Counted from the stretch's first letter, positions 17,254 through 25,492 are shown. The stretch: 64,000 nucleotides of DNA from Glycomyces terrestris (GCF_003933745.1 NZ_RSEB01000004.1:434001-498000); one strand, 5' to 3'. Numbers and translations: made by a program. Notes: a model not told the origin generated them from the letters alone.

Positions 17254-17987
17254 CGGCCACCGCGGCCGTGCAGATCCGCGACCTCCACCGCTCCTTCACC
17301 GACGACCGGCCGGTGCTGTCCGGCCTGGACCTCACCATCGAGGCCGGCGAGTTCGTGGCCCTCCTGGGCCGGTCCGGCTCGGGCAAGTCCACGCTCCTGC
17401 GGGCCCTGGCCGGCCTCGACCAGGACGCCTCGGGCACCGGCGACGTCGTCGTGCCCGAGCAGGTCTCGGTCGTCTTCCAGGACTCGCGGCTGCTGCCGTG
17501 GCAGCGGGTCCTGCGCAACGTCGTCCTCGGCCTCGAGGGCCCCGGCGCCGTCGCGCGCGGCCGGGAGGCCCTGGCCGAGGTCGGCCTCGCCGGGCGCGAG
17601 CGGGCCTGGCCCCGGGAGCTGTCCGGCGGCGAGCAGCAGCGCGCGGCCCTGGCCCGCTCCCTGGTGCGCGAACCCGAACTGCTGCTCGCCGACGAGCCCT
17701 TCGGGGCCCTGGACGCCCTGACCCGCATCAAGATGCACGGGCTCCTGCGGGCCCTGTACGAGCGCCACCGGCCCGCCGTCCTGCTCGTCACCCACGACGT
17801 CGACGAGGCGATCGCCCTCGCCGACCGGGTGCTCGTGCTCGACCACGGCGTGGTGAAGACCGAGCGGCGCATCGACCTCGACGGCGCCCGCGACCCCTCG
17901 GACCCGCGATTCGCGGCCGTCCGCACCGAACTGCTCGCCGCCCTCGGCCTCGCCGGCGGCGCCGAGATCAAGCAGGAGGAATCATGA
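17229..17987 (+). CDS. Sulfonate-type ABC transporter ATP-binding protein (SsuB-like, first system)
   Basis: The 252-residue ATPase powers the first sulfonate importer. It has Walker A (LGRSGSGKSTLL), a Q-loop (VVFQDSRLLPWQRV), the signature LSGGEQQRAALARSL, Walker B (LLLADEPFGALD) and the switch His (LLVTHDVDEA). The start at 17229 lies inside the end of the permease gene behind AAAGGAGG (about 17214), and its stop overlaps the ATG of the monooxygenase. Confidence 0.92.
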   Translation: MAPHPGGLTATAAVQIRDLHRSFTDDRPVLSGLDLTIEAGEFVALLGRSGSGKSTLLRALAGLDQDASGTGDVVVPEQVSVVFQDSRLLPWQRVLRNVVLGLEGPGAVARGREALAEVGLAGRERAWPRELSGGEQQRAALARSLVREPELLLADEPFGALDALTRIKMHGLLRALYERHRPAVLLVTHDVDEAIALADRVLVLDHGVVKTERRIDLDGARDPSDPRFAAVRTELLAALGLAGGAEIKQEES

Positions 17988-19357
17988 GCAACCCGCCGAA
18001 GCAGCTGCACCTCAACGCGTTCCTGATGAGCACCGGGCACCACGAGGCGTCCTGGCGGCTCCCCGAGTCCGACCCGTACGCGACCACCTCGATCGCGCAC
18101 TACACGAAGCTCGCCCAGACCGCCGAGCGCGGCAGGCTCGACTCGATCTTCTTCGCGGACTCGCCGTCGCTGTGGGGCACGATCGGGCGCCGGCCCTCGG
18201 GGTCGCTGGAGCCGACCGTGGTCCTCGCCGCCATCGCGGCGCTCACCACGCACATCGGCCTCATCGCGACGGCCTCGACGACGTACAACGAGCCGTACAA
18301 CCTGGCCCGGCGCTTCGCCTCGATCGACCACATCTCCGGCGGCCGCGTCGGCTGGAACATCGTCACCACCGCCACCCTCGACGCGGCCCGCAACTTCAAC
18401 CTGGACGAGCTGCCCTCGCACGCCGCCCGGTACGCCCGGGCCGAGGAGTTCCTCCAGGTCGCCAAGAAGCTGTGGGACTCCTGGGATGACGCGGCCGTCC
18501 TGGCCGACAAGGAGGCGGGCCGCTGGGGCGACGACCGGCTGCTGTACCCCGCCGCGCACGCGGGCGAGCACTTCCAGGTCGCCGGCGCGCTCAACGTCCC
18601 CCGCTCCCCGCAGGGGCACCCGCTCCTGGTGCAGGCCGGGTCCTCCGAGGACGGCAGGGCGTTCGCCGCGGGCCACGCCGAGGCGATCTTCACCGCCTGG
18701 CAGACCCTCGAAGAGGCGCAGGCGTTCTACGCCGACGTCAAGCGCCGCGCGCGGGCGGCCGGGCGCGACCCCGACGGGGTGCTCGTCCTGCCGGGCATCG
18801 TCCCGGTCCTCGGCTCGACCGAGGCCGAGGCGCGGCTGCTGGAGGAGGAGCTCGACCGGCTCATCGTCCCCGAGTACGCCCTGGACAACCTCGCCAAGCA
18901 GCTCAAACTCGACCCGTCCGAACTGGACCTCGACCGGGAGCTGCCCGCGGCGCTGCCGACCGAGGACGAGATCGAGGGCGCCAAGAGCCGCTTCACGCTC
19001 ATCGTGGACCTGGCCCGGCGCGAGCGCCTGACGGTCCGCCAGCTCATCGGCCGCCTCGGCGGCGGGCGCGGGCACCGCACCTTCGCCGGCACGCCCGAGC
19101 AGGTCGCCGACGCGATCCTCGACTGGGCCGACCACGGCGCGGCGGACGGCTTCAACATCATGCCCGCCGTCCTGCCGTCCGGCCTGGAGGCGTTCGTCGA
19201 CCAGGTGGTGCCGATCCTCCAGGCCAAGGGGCGCTTCCGCACCGAGTACGAGGCGACGACGCTGCGCGGGCACTACGGACTCGCCCGGCCCGAGAACACC
19301 CGGCGCCTCGCCGCCGTCGAGTCGGCGGTCAAGGGCGTCCTCGCCCACGCCCGCTAG
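17984..19357 (+). CDS. FMN-dependent monooxygenase, NtaA/SnaA/DszA family
   Basis: The 457-residue bacterial-luciferase-like enzyme matches the NtaA/SnaA/DszA/SoxA group, which uses reduced FMN and oxygen to oxidise sulfonates, sulfones or aminocarboxylates. Visible blocks are FLMSTGHHEASWR at the N-terminus, the TERGRLDSIFFADS strand, SIDHISGGRVGWNIVTT and GHPLLVQAGSSEDGRAFAA. It is last in the operon whose first genes make reduced flavin and whose middle genes import sulfonates, so it is the probable desulfonating enzyme. The exact substrate is not readable from sequence. Confidence 0.88.
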   Translation: MSNPPKQLHLNAFLMSTGHHEASWRLPESDPYATTSIAHYTKLAQTAERGRLDSIFFADSPSLWGTIGRRPSGSLEPTVVLAAIAALTTHIGLIATASTTYNEPYNLARRFASIDHISGGRVGWNIVTTATLDAARNFNLDELPSHAARYARAEEFLQVAKKLWDSWDDAAVLADKEAGRWGDDRLLYPAAHAGEHFQVAGALNVPRSPQGHPLLVQAGSSEDGRAFAAGHAEAIFTAWQTLEEAQAFYADVKRRARAAGRDPDGVLVLPGIVPVLGSTEAEARLLEEELDRLIVPEYALDNLAKQLKLDPSELDLDRELPAALPTEDEIEGAKSRFTLIVDLARRERLTVRQLIGRLGGGRGHRTFAGTPEQVADAILDWADHGAADGFNIMPAVLPSGLEAFVDQVVPILQAKGRFRTEYEATTLRGHYGLARPENTRRLAAVESAVKGVLAHAR

Positions 19358-19476
19358 GGCAAAGGGGACAGAACCGTCCCGAATACCGGAACGGTCGGCG
19401 TTCGCCGAGCTAGACCGCGGTCGTCCCTCCCGCATGGCGGGACCCGGGTTGCCTCCAATTCGGAGGCGACCCTAAA

Positions 19477-19499
19477 ATTCCCACTACATTAGTCGGAAT
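19477..19499. promoter_or_regulatory. Weak sulfur-region operator candidate, copy D (ATTCC-N13-GGAAT)
   Basis: The outer five-base arms and 13-base spacing equal those of copies A-C, but the inner TA steps are missing. It lies 52 bases before the second sulfonate-binding lipoprotein gene in an AT-rich gap. Treat as a degenerate candidate only. Confidence 0.35.
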
Positions 19500-19550
19500 G
19501 ATCGGACTACTAGGAAATCCTCCTCCGCAATCGATCCAGAAAGTATCCCC

Positions 19551-20657
19551 ATGAGCCCTGCCAGCCTGCGCCCCCTCAAGCGCCGCAGCGTCATCGCGGC
19601 CGCCGCCGCCGTCTCCAGCGCGAGCGCCCTGGCCGCCTGCGGCGCCGGGGAGGACGACACCTCCGAAGCCGCCGCCGCCGCCGACGCCGACAGCGCCACC
19701 GCCAGCGGCACGATCCGCCTCGGCTACTTCGGGAACGTCACCCACGCCCCCGCCCTCGTCGGCCTCGAAGCCGGCGTCTTCGCCGACACCCTGCCCGAGG
19801 CCGTCACGATCGAGGAGACCGTCTTCAACGCCGGCCCCTCCGCGATCGAGGCCCTCTTCGCCGACGCCATCGACATCTCCTACATCGGACCGAACCCCGC
19901 GATCAACGGCTGGGCCCAGTCGGGCGGCCAGGCCCTCCACATCATCGCCGGCTCCACCTCCGGCGGCGCCGGCCTCGTCGTCAAGCCCGAGATCACCGAG
20001 GTCGAGGACCTGCGCGGCAAGGCCCTCGCCACCCCGCAGCTGGGCAACACCCAGGACGTCGCGGCCCGCTACTGGCTCAAGGAGCAGGGCTTCGCGACCG
20101 ACGAGAACGGCGGCGGCGACGTCTCCGTGACCCCCATCGACAACGCCGAGGTCGCCGCGGCCTTCGACGACGGCACCGTCCAGGCCGCCTGGGCCGTCGA
20201 ACCGCGCTACTCGGACCTCGTCCTCAAGCACGGGGCCGTCGAGTTCCTCAACGAGCGCGAGCTGTGGGAGGGCGGCGAGTTCGTCACCACCCACGTCATC
20301 GTCTCCAAGAAGTTCCTCGACGAGCAGCCCGCGCTGGTGAAGGCGTTCCTCGAAGGCCACCTCGCGGCCCTCGACTACATCGCCGCGAACCCCGACGAGG
20401 CGCAGGCGAGGTCGAACGACCGCATCGAGGCCTTGACGGACAAGCGCCTCGACGACGCCGTCATCGCCGCGGCCTTCGAGAACCTGAGCTTCACCGCCGA
20501 CCCGATCGCCGCCTCCCTCCAGGGCAGCAAGGACCACGCCGTCGAGATCGGCCTGCTCGAAGAGGTCGACCTCAAGGGCATCTACGCCCTCGACGCCCTG
20601 AACCAGGTGCTCGCCGACCGCGGCGACGCCGAAGTCTCGGCGGGTGACCTGGCATGA
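19551..20657 (+). CDS. Sulfonate/taurine-type ABC transporter substrate-binding lipoprotein (second system)
   Basis: The 368-residue SsuA-like protein carries a twin-arginine stretch (LKRRSVIAA) and lipobox (ALAAC), then IRLGYFGNVTHAPALVGLEAGVF, the hinge AGPSAIEALFADAIDISYIGPNPAINGW and VEDLRGKALATPQLGNTQDVAARYWL, all typical for alkanesulfonate or taurine binding proteins. It is only distantly like the first system's binding protein, so the two importers probably differ in ligand. The next two genes provide ATPase and permease. Confidence 0.9.
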   Translation: MSPASLRPLKRRSVIAAAAAVSSASALAACGAGEDDTSEAAAAADADSATASGTIRLGYFGNVTHAPALVGLEAGVFADTLPEAVTIEETVFNAGPSAIEALFADAIDISYIGPNPAINGWAQSGGQALHIIAGSTSGGAGLVVKPEITEVEDLRGKALATPQLGNTQDVAARYWLKEQGFATDENGGGDVSVTPIDNAEVAAAFDDGTVQAAWAVEPRYSDLVLKHGAVEFLNERELWEGGEFVTTHVIVSKKFLDEQPALVKAFLEGHLAALDYIAANPDEAQARSNDRIEALTDKRLDDAVIAAAFENLSFTADPIAASLQGSKDHAVEIGLLEEVDLKGIYALDALNQVLADRGDAEVSAGDLA

Positions 20658-21445
20658 CCCAGACCCGCACGGAGACGCGGGTCGGCGAGACCGCCCGGGC
20701 CGCCGGGGCCGTGGTGCTGACCGACGTGGTCAAGCGCTACGGCCGCGGCCCGGGCGCCGTCACGGCCCTGGACGGCGTCTCCCTCACCGTCGCGCCCGGC
20801 AGCTTCACCTGCCTGCTCGGCGCCTCCGGCTGCGGCAAGAGCACCCTGCTCTCCCTCGTGGCCGGACTCGACGACCTCTCCGGCGGCGCGATCGAGCACG
20901 TCGACCACCCGGTCGCCATGATGTTCCAGGAGTCGGCGCTGTTCCCGTGGCTCACGGTCCAGGGCAACGTCGAGATCGCCCTGCGGGTGCGCGGCGTCGG
21001 TCGGGCTGAACGACGCCGCCGCGCCCTGGAGCTGCTGGAGACCGTGCGGCTCACCGGGTTCGCGCACAAGCGGCCCCACGAGCTCTCCGGCGGCATGCGC
21101 CAGCGCGTCGCGCTCGCGCGCGCCCTCGCGCAGGACGCGTCGGTGCTGCTCATGGACGAGCCGTTCGGCGCGCTCGACGCGATGACCCGCGACCTCCTCC
21201 ACGACGAGCTCGAGCGGATCTGGCGCGAGCAGGGCCTGACGGTCCTGTTCGTGACCCACAACGTGCGCGAGGCGGTGCGCCTGGGCGACCAGGTGGTGCT
21301 GCTGAGCTCGCGGCCGGGCCGGGTGCTCGAGGTGTACGACGTGGGGCTGGAGCGGCCGCGGCGGATCGACTCGGCGCCGGTGGCGGCGCTGGCCGCGCGC
21401 ATCACCGACGCGCTGCGCGAGGAGGTGGGCCGCCATGCCGGCTGA
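20654..21445 (+). CDS. Sulfonate-type ABC transporter ATP-binding protein (second system)
   Basis: A 263-residue SsuB/TauB-type ATPase with Walker A (LGASGCGKSTLL), Q-loop (MMFQESALFPW), signature LSGGMRQRVALARAL, Walker B (LLMDEPFGALD) and switch His (LFVTHNVREA). It overlaps the lipoprotein stop by four bases and the permease start by eleven. In this operon the order is binding protein, ATPase, permease, unlike the first system. Confidence 0.92.
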   Translation: MTQTRTETRVGETARAAGAVVLTDVVKRYGRGPGAVTALDGVSLTVAPGSFTCLLGASGCGKSTLLSLVAGLDDLSGGAIEHVDHPVAMMFQESALFPWLTVQGNVEIALRVRGVGRAERRRRALELLETVRLTGFAHKRPHELSGGMRQRVALARALAQDASVLLMDEPFGALDAMTRDLLHDELERIWREQGLTVLFVTHNVREAVRLGDQVVLLSSRPGRVLEVYDVGLERPRRIDSAPVAALAARITDALREEVGRHAG

Positions 21446-22316
21446 GACCGTCGACGCGGGGACCTCCCGCGACCTGGTGTCGGGGCTCGACGCGCTGGAG
21501 CGGACGCCGATCACCGAGACCCGGTGGGGCCGGTTCGCGTCGCGGCTGTGGGCCGGGACGTGGCCGAAGGTCCTGGCGCTGGCGCTGGTGATCGGGGCGT
21601 GGCAGGCGCTGTTCCTCAGCGGCTGGAAGGACCCGTGGGTGCTGCCGTCGCCGCTGGCGGTGTGGGAGGACCTGGCGGCGTACGCGGCGACGCCGGACTA
21701 CGCGCAGGCCGTCCTCATCACGATGCAGCGGGCGCTGACCGGGTTCGCGCTGTCGGTGGTGGTGGGTTCGGTGCTGGGCATCGCGGTGGCGCGGTTCAAG
21801 CCGCTGCGGGCGGCGATCGGCTCGCTCATCACCGGGCTCCAGACGATGCCGTCGATCATGTGGTTCCCGCTGGCGATCCTGCTGTTCAAGATCTCGGAGT
21901 CGGCGATCCTGTTCGTGGTGGTGCTGGGGGCGGTCCCGTCGATCGCGAACGGCATCATCTCGGGGATCGACTACGTGCCGCCGGCGTGGCGGCGGGTGGG
22001 CGCGGTCCTGGGCATGCAGGGCTTCCAGTTGTACCGGCACGTGATCCTGCCGGCGACGCTGCCCTCGTTCGTGTCGGGCCTCAAGCAGGGGTGGGCGTTC
22101 GCGTGGCGCTCGCTCATGGCCGGGGAGCTGCTGGTGATCGTGGCGGGGCAGGGCTCGATCGGCGCGCTCATGCAGGGGGCGCGGGAGTTCAACGACTCGG
22201 CGCGGGTGCTCACGTGGATCATCACGGTCCTGGTGATCGGCATCCTGGTCGACACGGCGTTCAAGGCGGCCGACGACCGCATCCGCAGGACGTGGGGCCT
22301 GGCGGCGGACCGCTAG
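21435..22316 (+). CDS. Sulfonate-type ABC transporter permease (second system)
   Basis: The 293-residue permease has membrane segments beginning at VLALALVIGAWQALFL, a long LSVVVGSVLGIAVARF helix and the ABC-contact region WRRVGAVLGMQGFQLYRHVILPATLPSFVSGLK. It ends the operon; two strong hairpins follow. No monooxygenase is attached here, so this importer probably relies on the enzyme encoded upstream. Confidence 0.9.
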   Translation: MPAETVDAGTSRDLVSGLDALERTPITETRWGRFASRLWAGTWPKVLALALVIGAWQALFLSGWKDPWVLPSPLAVWEDLAAYAATPDYAQAVLITMQRALTGFALSVVVGSVLGIAVARFKPLRAAIGSLITGLQTMPSIMWFPLAILLFKISESAILFVVVLGAVPSIANGIISGIDYVPPAWRRVGAVLGMQGFQLYRHVILPATLPSFVSGLKQGWAFAWRSLMAGELLVIVAGQGSIGALMQGAREFNDSARVLTWIITVLVIGILVDTAFKAADDRIRRTWGLAADR

Positions 22317-22338
22317 ACCCCCTGGCCGTGCGCAGTCT

Positions 22339-22373
22339 CCCCCGGCGGGTGTCCGCACCTTCCCCGCCGGGGG
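22339..22373. terminator. Hairpin after the second sulfonate operon
   Basis: CCCCCGGCGG and its complement CCGCCGGGGG flank a short loop just past the permease stop, consistent with a terminator for that operon. Confidence 0.6.
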
Positions 22374-22407
22374 GCCTCGGCCGCCCCCGGGCGCCGCTCC
22401 GCAGACT

Positions 22408-22450
22408 CCGGGGCCGGGTTCCCGATCAGCTCGCGGGAACCCGGCCCCGG
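22408..22450. terminator. Strong hairpin, perfect 17-bp stem
   Basis: A perfect 17-bp inverted repeat (CCGGGGCCGGGTTCCCG and its complement) with a nine-base loop. Together with the preceding hairpin it separates the sulfonate operon from the HAD gene. The rest of the gap 22317-22595 holds no gene. Confidence 0.75.
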
Positions 22451-22595
22451 CCCCGCCGAGGTGAACGGGGGCCGAAGGGCCGGCGACGATCGTGTGAGGT
22501 GCGGCCTGGGAGGTGGTTCGGGCCGCGGCGGGGCGGTTACGGTTGCGGCGGGCGCGAGGAGGCGCCGCCATGCCCGCGCGATCGGAAGGCCCGCC

Positions 22596-23324
22596 GTGAT
22601 CTACAACCTCTTCGACTCCGTCGCCGCCTACCGGCCCACCGAGGCCGAGCAGGCCGGGCCCGTGCCGCCGGTCGAGGCGGTCCTGTTCGACTTCAGCAAC
22701 ACCATCTTCAAGCTCATCGACGTCCCCACCTGGCTGCGCCGGGTCGCGGACGCCACCGGGCGGCCGCTCGACGCGGAGGTCCTGGAGAAGACCGCCGAGC
22801 AGCTGTACGAGACGTACCGCATCCCCGAGGTCGCGGCCGCGCAGATCGGGCGCGACGAGTCCGCCGCGCAGCACCGGACCGCGCTGTTCGCGTGGTTCGA
22901 GCGGGTCGACTACCTCCAGGGCGTCGAGGAGGCCGCGTACGGCCTCATCGCCGCCCCCGACGCGTGGGTGCCGTACCCCGACACCGAGCCGCTCCTGCGC
23001 GAGCTGCGCCGCCGCGGGATCAAGACCGGGATCGTCTCCGACTTCCCGTGGGACGTGGGCGTCCACATGGCGCACTTCGGGCTGGAGGACCTCGTCGACG
23101 TGCGGGTCGTGTCGTACCAGTACGGGACCGAGAAGCCGGACCCGGTGCTGTTCCGGGCCGCGTGCGAGCAGCTCGGCGCCGACCCGCGCGCGACGCTCAT
23201 GGTCGGCGACAACCCCGTGAAGGACGGCGGCGCCGCGGCCTCGGGCCTGCGCGCGTACATCCTGCCGGGCGAGCCGCGCACGGGCGAGCGCGGGCTCGCG
23301 CACGTCCTCGGGTTCCTCGACTAG
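22596..23324 (+). CDS. HAD family hydrolase
   Basis: The 242-residue protein has a haloacid-dehalogenase fold with a helical cap. Motif I is VLFDFSNTIF, so the nucleophile Asp is present but the usual second Asp (D-x-D) is Ser. Motif II is in KTGIVSDF, motif III Lys in YGTEKPDP and motif IV in LMVGDNPVKDG. GTG at 22596 is chosen because GGAAGG lies six bases ahead; an upstream in-frame extension is Gly/Arg-rich and unlikely. Substrate is unknown; the motif I variant may narrow it to a subset of HAD proteins. Confidence 0.82.
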   Translation: MIYNLFDSVAAYRPTEAEQAGPVPPVEAVLFDFSNTIFKLIDVPTWLRRVADATGRPLDAEVLEKTAEQLYETYRIPEVAAAQIGRDESAAQHRTALFAWFERVDYLQGVEEAAYGLIAAPDAWVPYPDTEPLLRELRRRGIKTGIVSDFPWDVGVHMAHFGLEDLVDVRVVSYQYGTEKPDPVLFRAACEQLGADPRATLMVGDNPVKDGGAAASGLRAYILPGEPRTGERGLAHVLGFLD

Positions 23325-23331
23325 CGCGCCG

Positions 23332-23916
23332 CTAGGGCTTCTTGGGCTTGGCTCGCAGGTGGGCGCGCTCGCCCTGGGCGCCGAAGAGGCTGAGGAACTC
23401 CACGGACTCCTCGCCGGCGCGCCCGAACCAGTGCGGGGTGCGGGTGTCGAACTCGGCGGCCTCGCCGGGCTTCATCACGAAGTCGTGCTCCCCCAGGACG
23501 ACCCGCAGCCGTCCGTTGAGGACGTACATCCACTCGTAGCCCTCGTGCACCTGCGGGTCGGGCTCGGTCGGCGCGCCCGCGGGGATGATGAGCTTGTACG
23601 CCTGGATGCCGCCGGGCCGGCGGGTGAGCGGCAGGTGGACCATGCCGTGGCGCACGACCGGGCGCAGGTGGATGCGCGGGTCGCCGGTCGGCGGGGCGTC
23701 CACGAGCTCGTCGAGCGTGACGCCGTGGGCGCGCGCGAGGGGCAGGAGCAGTTCGAGCGTGGGCCGCCGCGCCCCCGACTCGAGGCGCGAGAGGGTGCTC
23801 ACGGAGATGCCCGTGAGCGCGGCGAGGTCGGCGAGGGTCGCCTCGCGCTCCTTGCGGAGGGCGCGCAGGCGCGGGCCGACCGCGTCGAGGGCCTTCGTGA
23901 AGGCGTCGTCGTCCAT
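23332..23916 (-). CDS. XRE-cupin transcriptional regulator
   Basis: The 194-residue regulator joins an N-terminal Cro/CI-type HTH (LRALRKEREATLADLAALTGISVSTLSRLESGARRPTLELLLPLARA) to a C-terminal cupin barrel (VHEGYEWMYVLNGRLRVVLGEHDFVMKPGEAAEFDTRTPHWF). The cupin presumably binds a small effector. It is divergent from a thioredoxin-reductase-like gene 82 bases away, and the space between contains two overlapping inverted repeats (23927-23951), so it most likely controls both that gene and itself. Confidence 0.88.
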   Translation of the reverse strand: MDDDAFTKALDAVGPRLRALRKEREATLADLAALTGISVSTLSRLESGARRPTLELLLPLARAHGVTLDELVDAPPTGDPRIHLRPVVRHGMVHLPLTRRPGGIQAYKLIIPAGAPTEPDPQVHEGYEWMYVLNGRLRVVLGEHDFVMKPGEAAEFDTRTPHWFGRAGEESVEFLSLFGAQGERAHLRAKPKKP

Positions 23917-23926
23917 GCCGACTATT

Positions 23927-23951
23927 TTGCCAGACCGGCAAGAAAGCTTGC
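23927..23951. promoter_or_regulatory. Overlapping inverted repeats between divergent genes (candidate XRE operator)
   Basis: TTGCC-AGACC-GGCAA runs directly into GCAAG-AAAG-CTTGC, sharing the GCAAG half. Located between the XRE-cupin start and the flavoprotein start, so a probable autoregulatory site. Confidence 0.6.
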
Positions 23952-23997
23952 GGGTTTCGCGGGTCCTGTTCTACGGTTCGGTCCGGAGGTGGTCGAA

Positions 23998-24942
23998 GTG
24001 ACCGATGAACTGAGGGACAGGTACGACGTCGTGGTGATCGGCGGGGGCGCGGCCGGGCTGAACGGCGCGCTCATGCTCGGGCGGGCCCGCCGGTCGGTGG
24101 CCGTGATCGACGCGGGCGAGCCGCGGAACGCGCCCGCGGACGGCGTCCACGGGCTGCTGGGCCGCGAGGGCGTGCCGCCGGGCGAGCTGCTCGCGGCCGG
24201 GCGCGCGGAGGTGCGCGCGTACGGCGGGCACGTCGTGGAGGGCCGGGTCGCGAAGGCGCTCAAGCGGGACCGCGAGTTCGTCGTCGCGCTCGAGGACGGC
24301 CGCGAGGTCGTTGCGCGGCGTCTGCTCGTCGCCGCGGGCGTCGTCGACCGGCTGCCGGAGATCCCCGGGCTGGCCGAACGCTGGGGCAAGGACGTCGTGC
24401 ACTGCCCGTACTGCCACGGCTGGGAGCACCGCGACCAGGCGATCGGCGTGATCGGCAGCGGCCCGATGAGCGCGCACCAGGCGCTGCTGTTCCGGCAGTG
24501 GACCGACGACCTGGTGTTCTTCACCCACACCGCGCCGGAGCTGTCCGCCGAGGACCGCGAGAAGTTCGCCGCGCGCGGCATCCGCGTCGTGGAGGGCCGC
24601 ATCGCCGCGATCGAGGCGGACGGCGCCCGGATGGAGGACGGCCGGCTCGTCGAGCGCCGGGCGTTCGCGACCGCGACCCGCATGGAGGCCCGGGCCGGGT
24701 TCCTCGCCGGTCTCGGCCTGGAGGTCGCCGAGCACCCCTCGGGCGCGGGCGAGCACGTCCCGGCCGACCAGTTCGGGAAGACCGCGGTGCCGGGCGTGTG
24801 GGCCGCGGGGAACGTGACCGACCTGATGGCCCAGGTGGGGCCCGCCGCGGTCGCGGGGGCGATGGCCGGGGCGATGATCAACGCCGACCTCATCGAGGCG
24901 GAGACGGCCGAGGCCGTCGAGGTGCACCGGCTGGGCGCGTAA
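23998..24942 (+). CDS. NAD(P)/FAD-dependent oxidoreductase, thioredoxin-reductase-like
   Basis: A 314-residue pyridine-nucleotide-disulfide oxidoreductase. It has the FAD dinucleotide fold (DVVVIGGGAAGLNGALMLGRA), a redox CxxC in VVHCPYCHGWE placed as in low-Mr thioredoxin reductases, the NAD(P) fold (AIGVIGSGPMSAHQALL) and the final FAD motif VWAAGNVTDL. The GTG at 23998 has GGAGGT upstream; the plus-strand frame continues back through the regulator gene but that part is shadow. Actinomycete proteins like this, paired with an XRE-cupin regulator, are common but their disulfide partner is not known. Confidence 0.88.
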   Translation: MTDELRDRYDVVVIGGGAAGLNGALMLGRARRSVAVIDAGEPRNAPADGVHGLLGREGVPPGELLAAGRAEVRAYGGHVVEGRVAKALKRDREFVVALEDGREVVARRLLVAAGVVDRLPEIPGLAERWGKDVVHCPYCHGWEHRDQAIGVIGSGPMSAHQALLFRQWTDDLVFFTHTAPELSAEDREKFAARGIRVVEGRIAAIEADGARMEDGRLVERRAFATATRMEARAGFLAGLGLEVAEHPSGAGEHVPADQFGKTAVPGVWAAGNVTDLMAQVGPAAVAGAMAGAMINADLIEAETAEAVEVHRLGA

Positions 24943-24946
24943 GGTG

Positions 24947-24972
24947 GTGCGGCGGCCGCGCGGCCGCCGCAC
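24947..24972. terminator. Terminator, perfect 12-bp stem
   Basis: GTGCGGCGGCCG followed directly by its complement, five bases past the flavoprotein stop. Confidence 0.75.
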
Positions 24973-25055
24973 TTCGATCCATTTCAGAGCTTGACGGCGG
25001 GGCGGTCGCATTCCCTTGCCGCGCATGGCCGGTGGCGGGCCGGGCCCGACCAGGC

Positions 25056-25258
25056 CATGGTCGTTGAAGGGCATGGTCGTTCAAGGGCACGGTCGTTCAA
25101 GGGCACGGTCGTTGAAGGGCATGGTCGTTCAAGGGCATGGTCGTTCAAGGGCACGGTCGTTCAAGGGCACGGTCGTTCAAGGGCACGGTCGTTCAAGGGC
25201 ACGGTCGTTCAAGGGCACAGTCTTCTGAGGGCTCGGTTCAAGGGCACGGTCGTGGGGC
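25056..25258. repeat. 16-bp tandem repeat (minisatellite), about 10 near-perfect plus 3 degenerate units
   Basis: The unit CAYGGTCGTTSAAGGG repeats without gap ten times from 25056 to 25215. Variation is confined to the third base (C/T) and the eleventh base (G in units 1 and 4, C elsewhere). Degenerate units follow to about 25258, one lacking three bases. The unit is not a multiple of three, and the array lies between the 3' ends of two convergent genes, so it is probably non-coding. Where a G-type unit precedes a C-type unit, TTGAA and TTCAA can pair as small hairpins. The whole gap 24943-25287 holds only this array and the terminator. Confidence 0.9.
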
Positions 25259-25287
25259 GACTCCCGACGGGTGCGGCGGCGGGCCGT

Positions 25288-25440
25288 TCAGCGCCGCGGT
25301 TCGCCGTCCTCGGGACCGAAGGCGAAGTCGCCTCCGGTCGGGTCCTCGGCGACGACCTGGACGGTCTCGATGACCTCGGCGGGGTCGTCGTGCGGGTAGA
25401 CGACGTACTCGCCGGTGCTGATCATGTCGCGGTCGCTCAT
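25288..25440 (-). CDS. Small acidic hypothetical protein, 50 aa
   Basis: A 50-residue protein starting MSDRDMISTGEYVVYPHDD and rich in Asp/Glu, with no membrane segment or known domain. The ATG at 25440 follows AAAGGG by eight bases. It is not in the shadow of any other gene, and the codon use is that of a real GC-rich gene. It stands alone, with the 16-bp tandem array beyond its stop and the FMN reductase terminator behind its start. Function unknown. Confidence 0.6.
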   Translation of the reverse strand: MSDRDMISTGEYVVYPHDDPAEVIETVQVVAEDPTGGDFAFGPEDGEPRR

Positions 25441-25492
25441 GACGGCGCCCTTTCGATCGGAGGGGTCCGCCTCCACTGTAGCCGCGATGCCG

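Noticed and set aside
19498..19554. 18-codon ORF ending on the start of the second sulfonate-binding protein
   Set aside because: It lacks the RRxID...SALCR leader motif and overlaps the candidate operator; probably chance.
25016..25228. Periodic protein readable through the 16-bp array (GHGRSRARSFKGTVV repeats)
   Set aside because: All frames stay open because the unit has no stop; no ribosome site or family similarity, and the array is at convergent gene ends.
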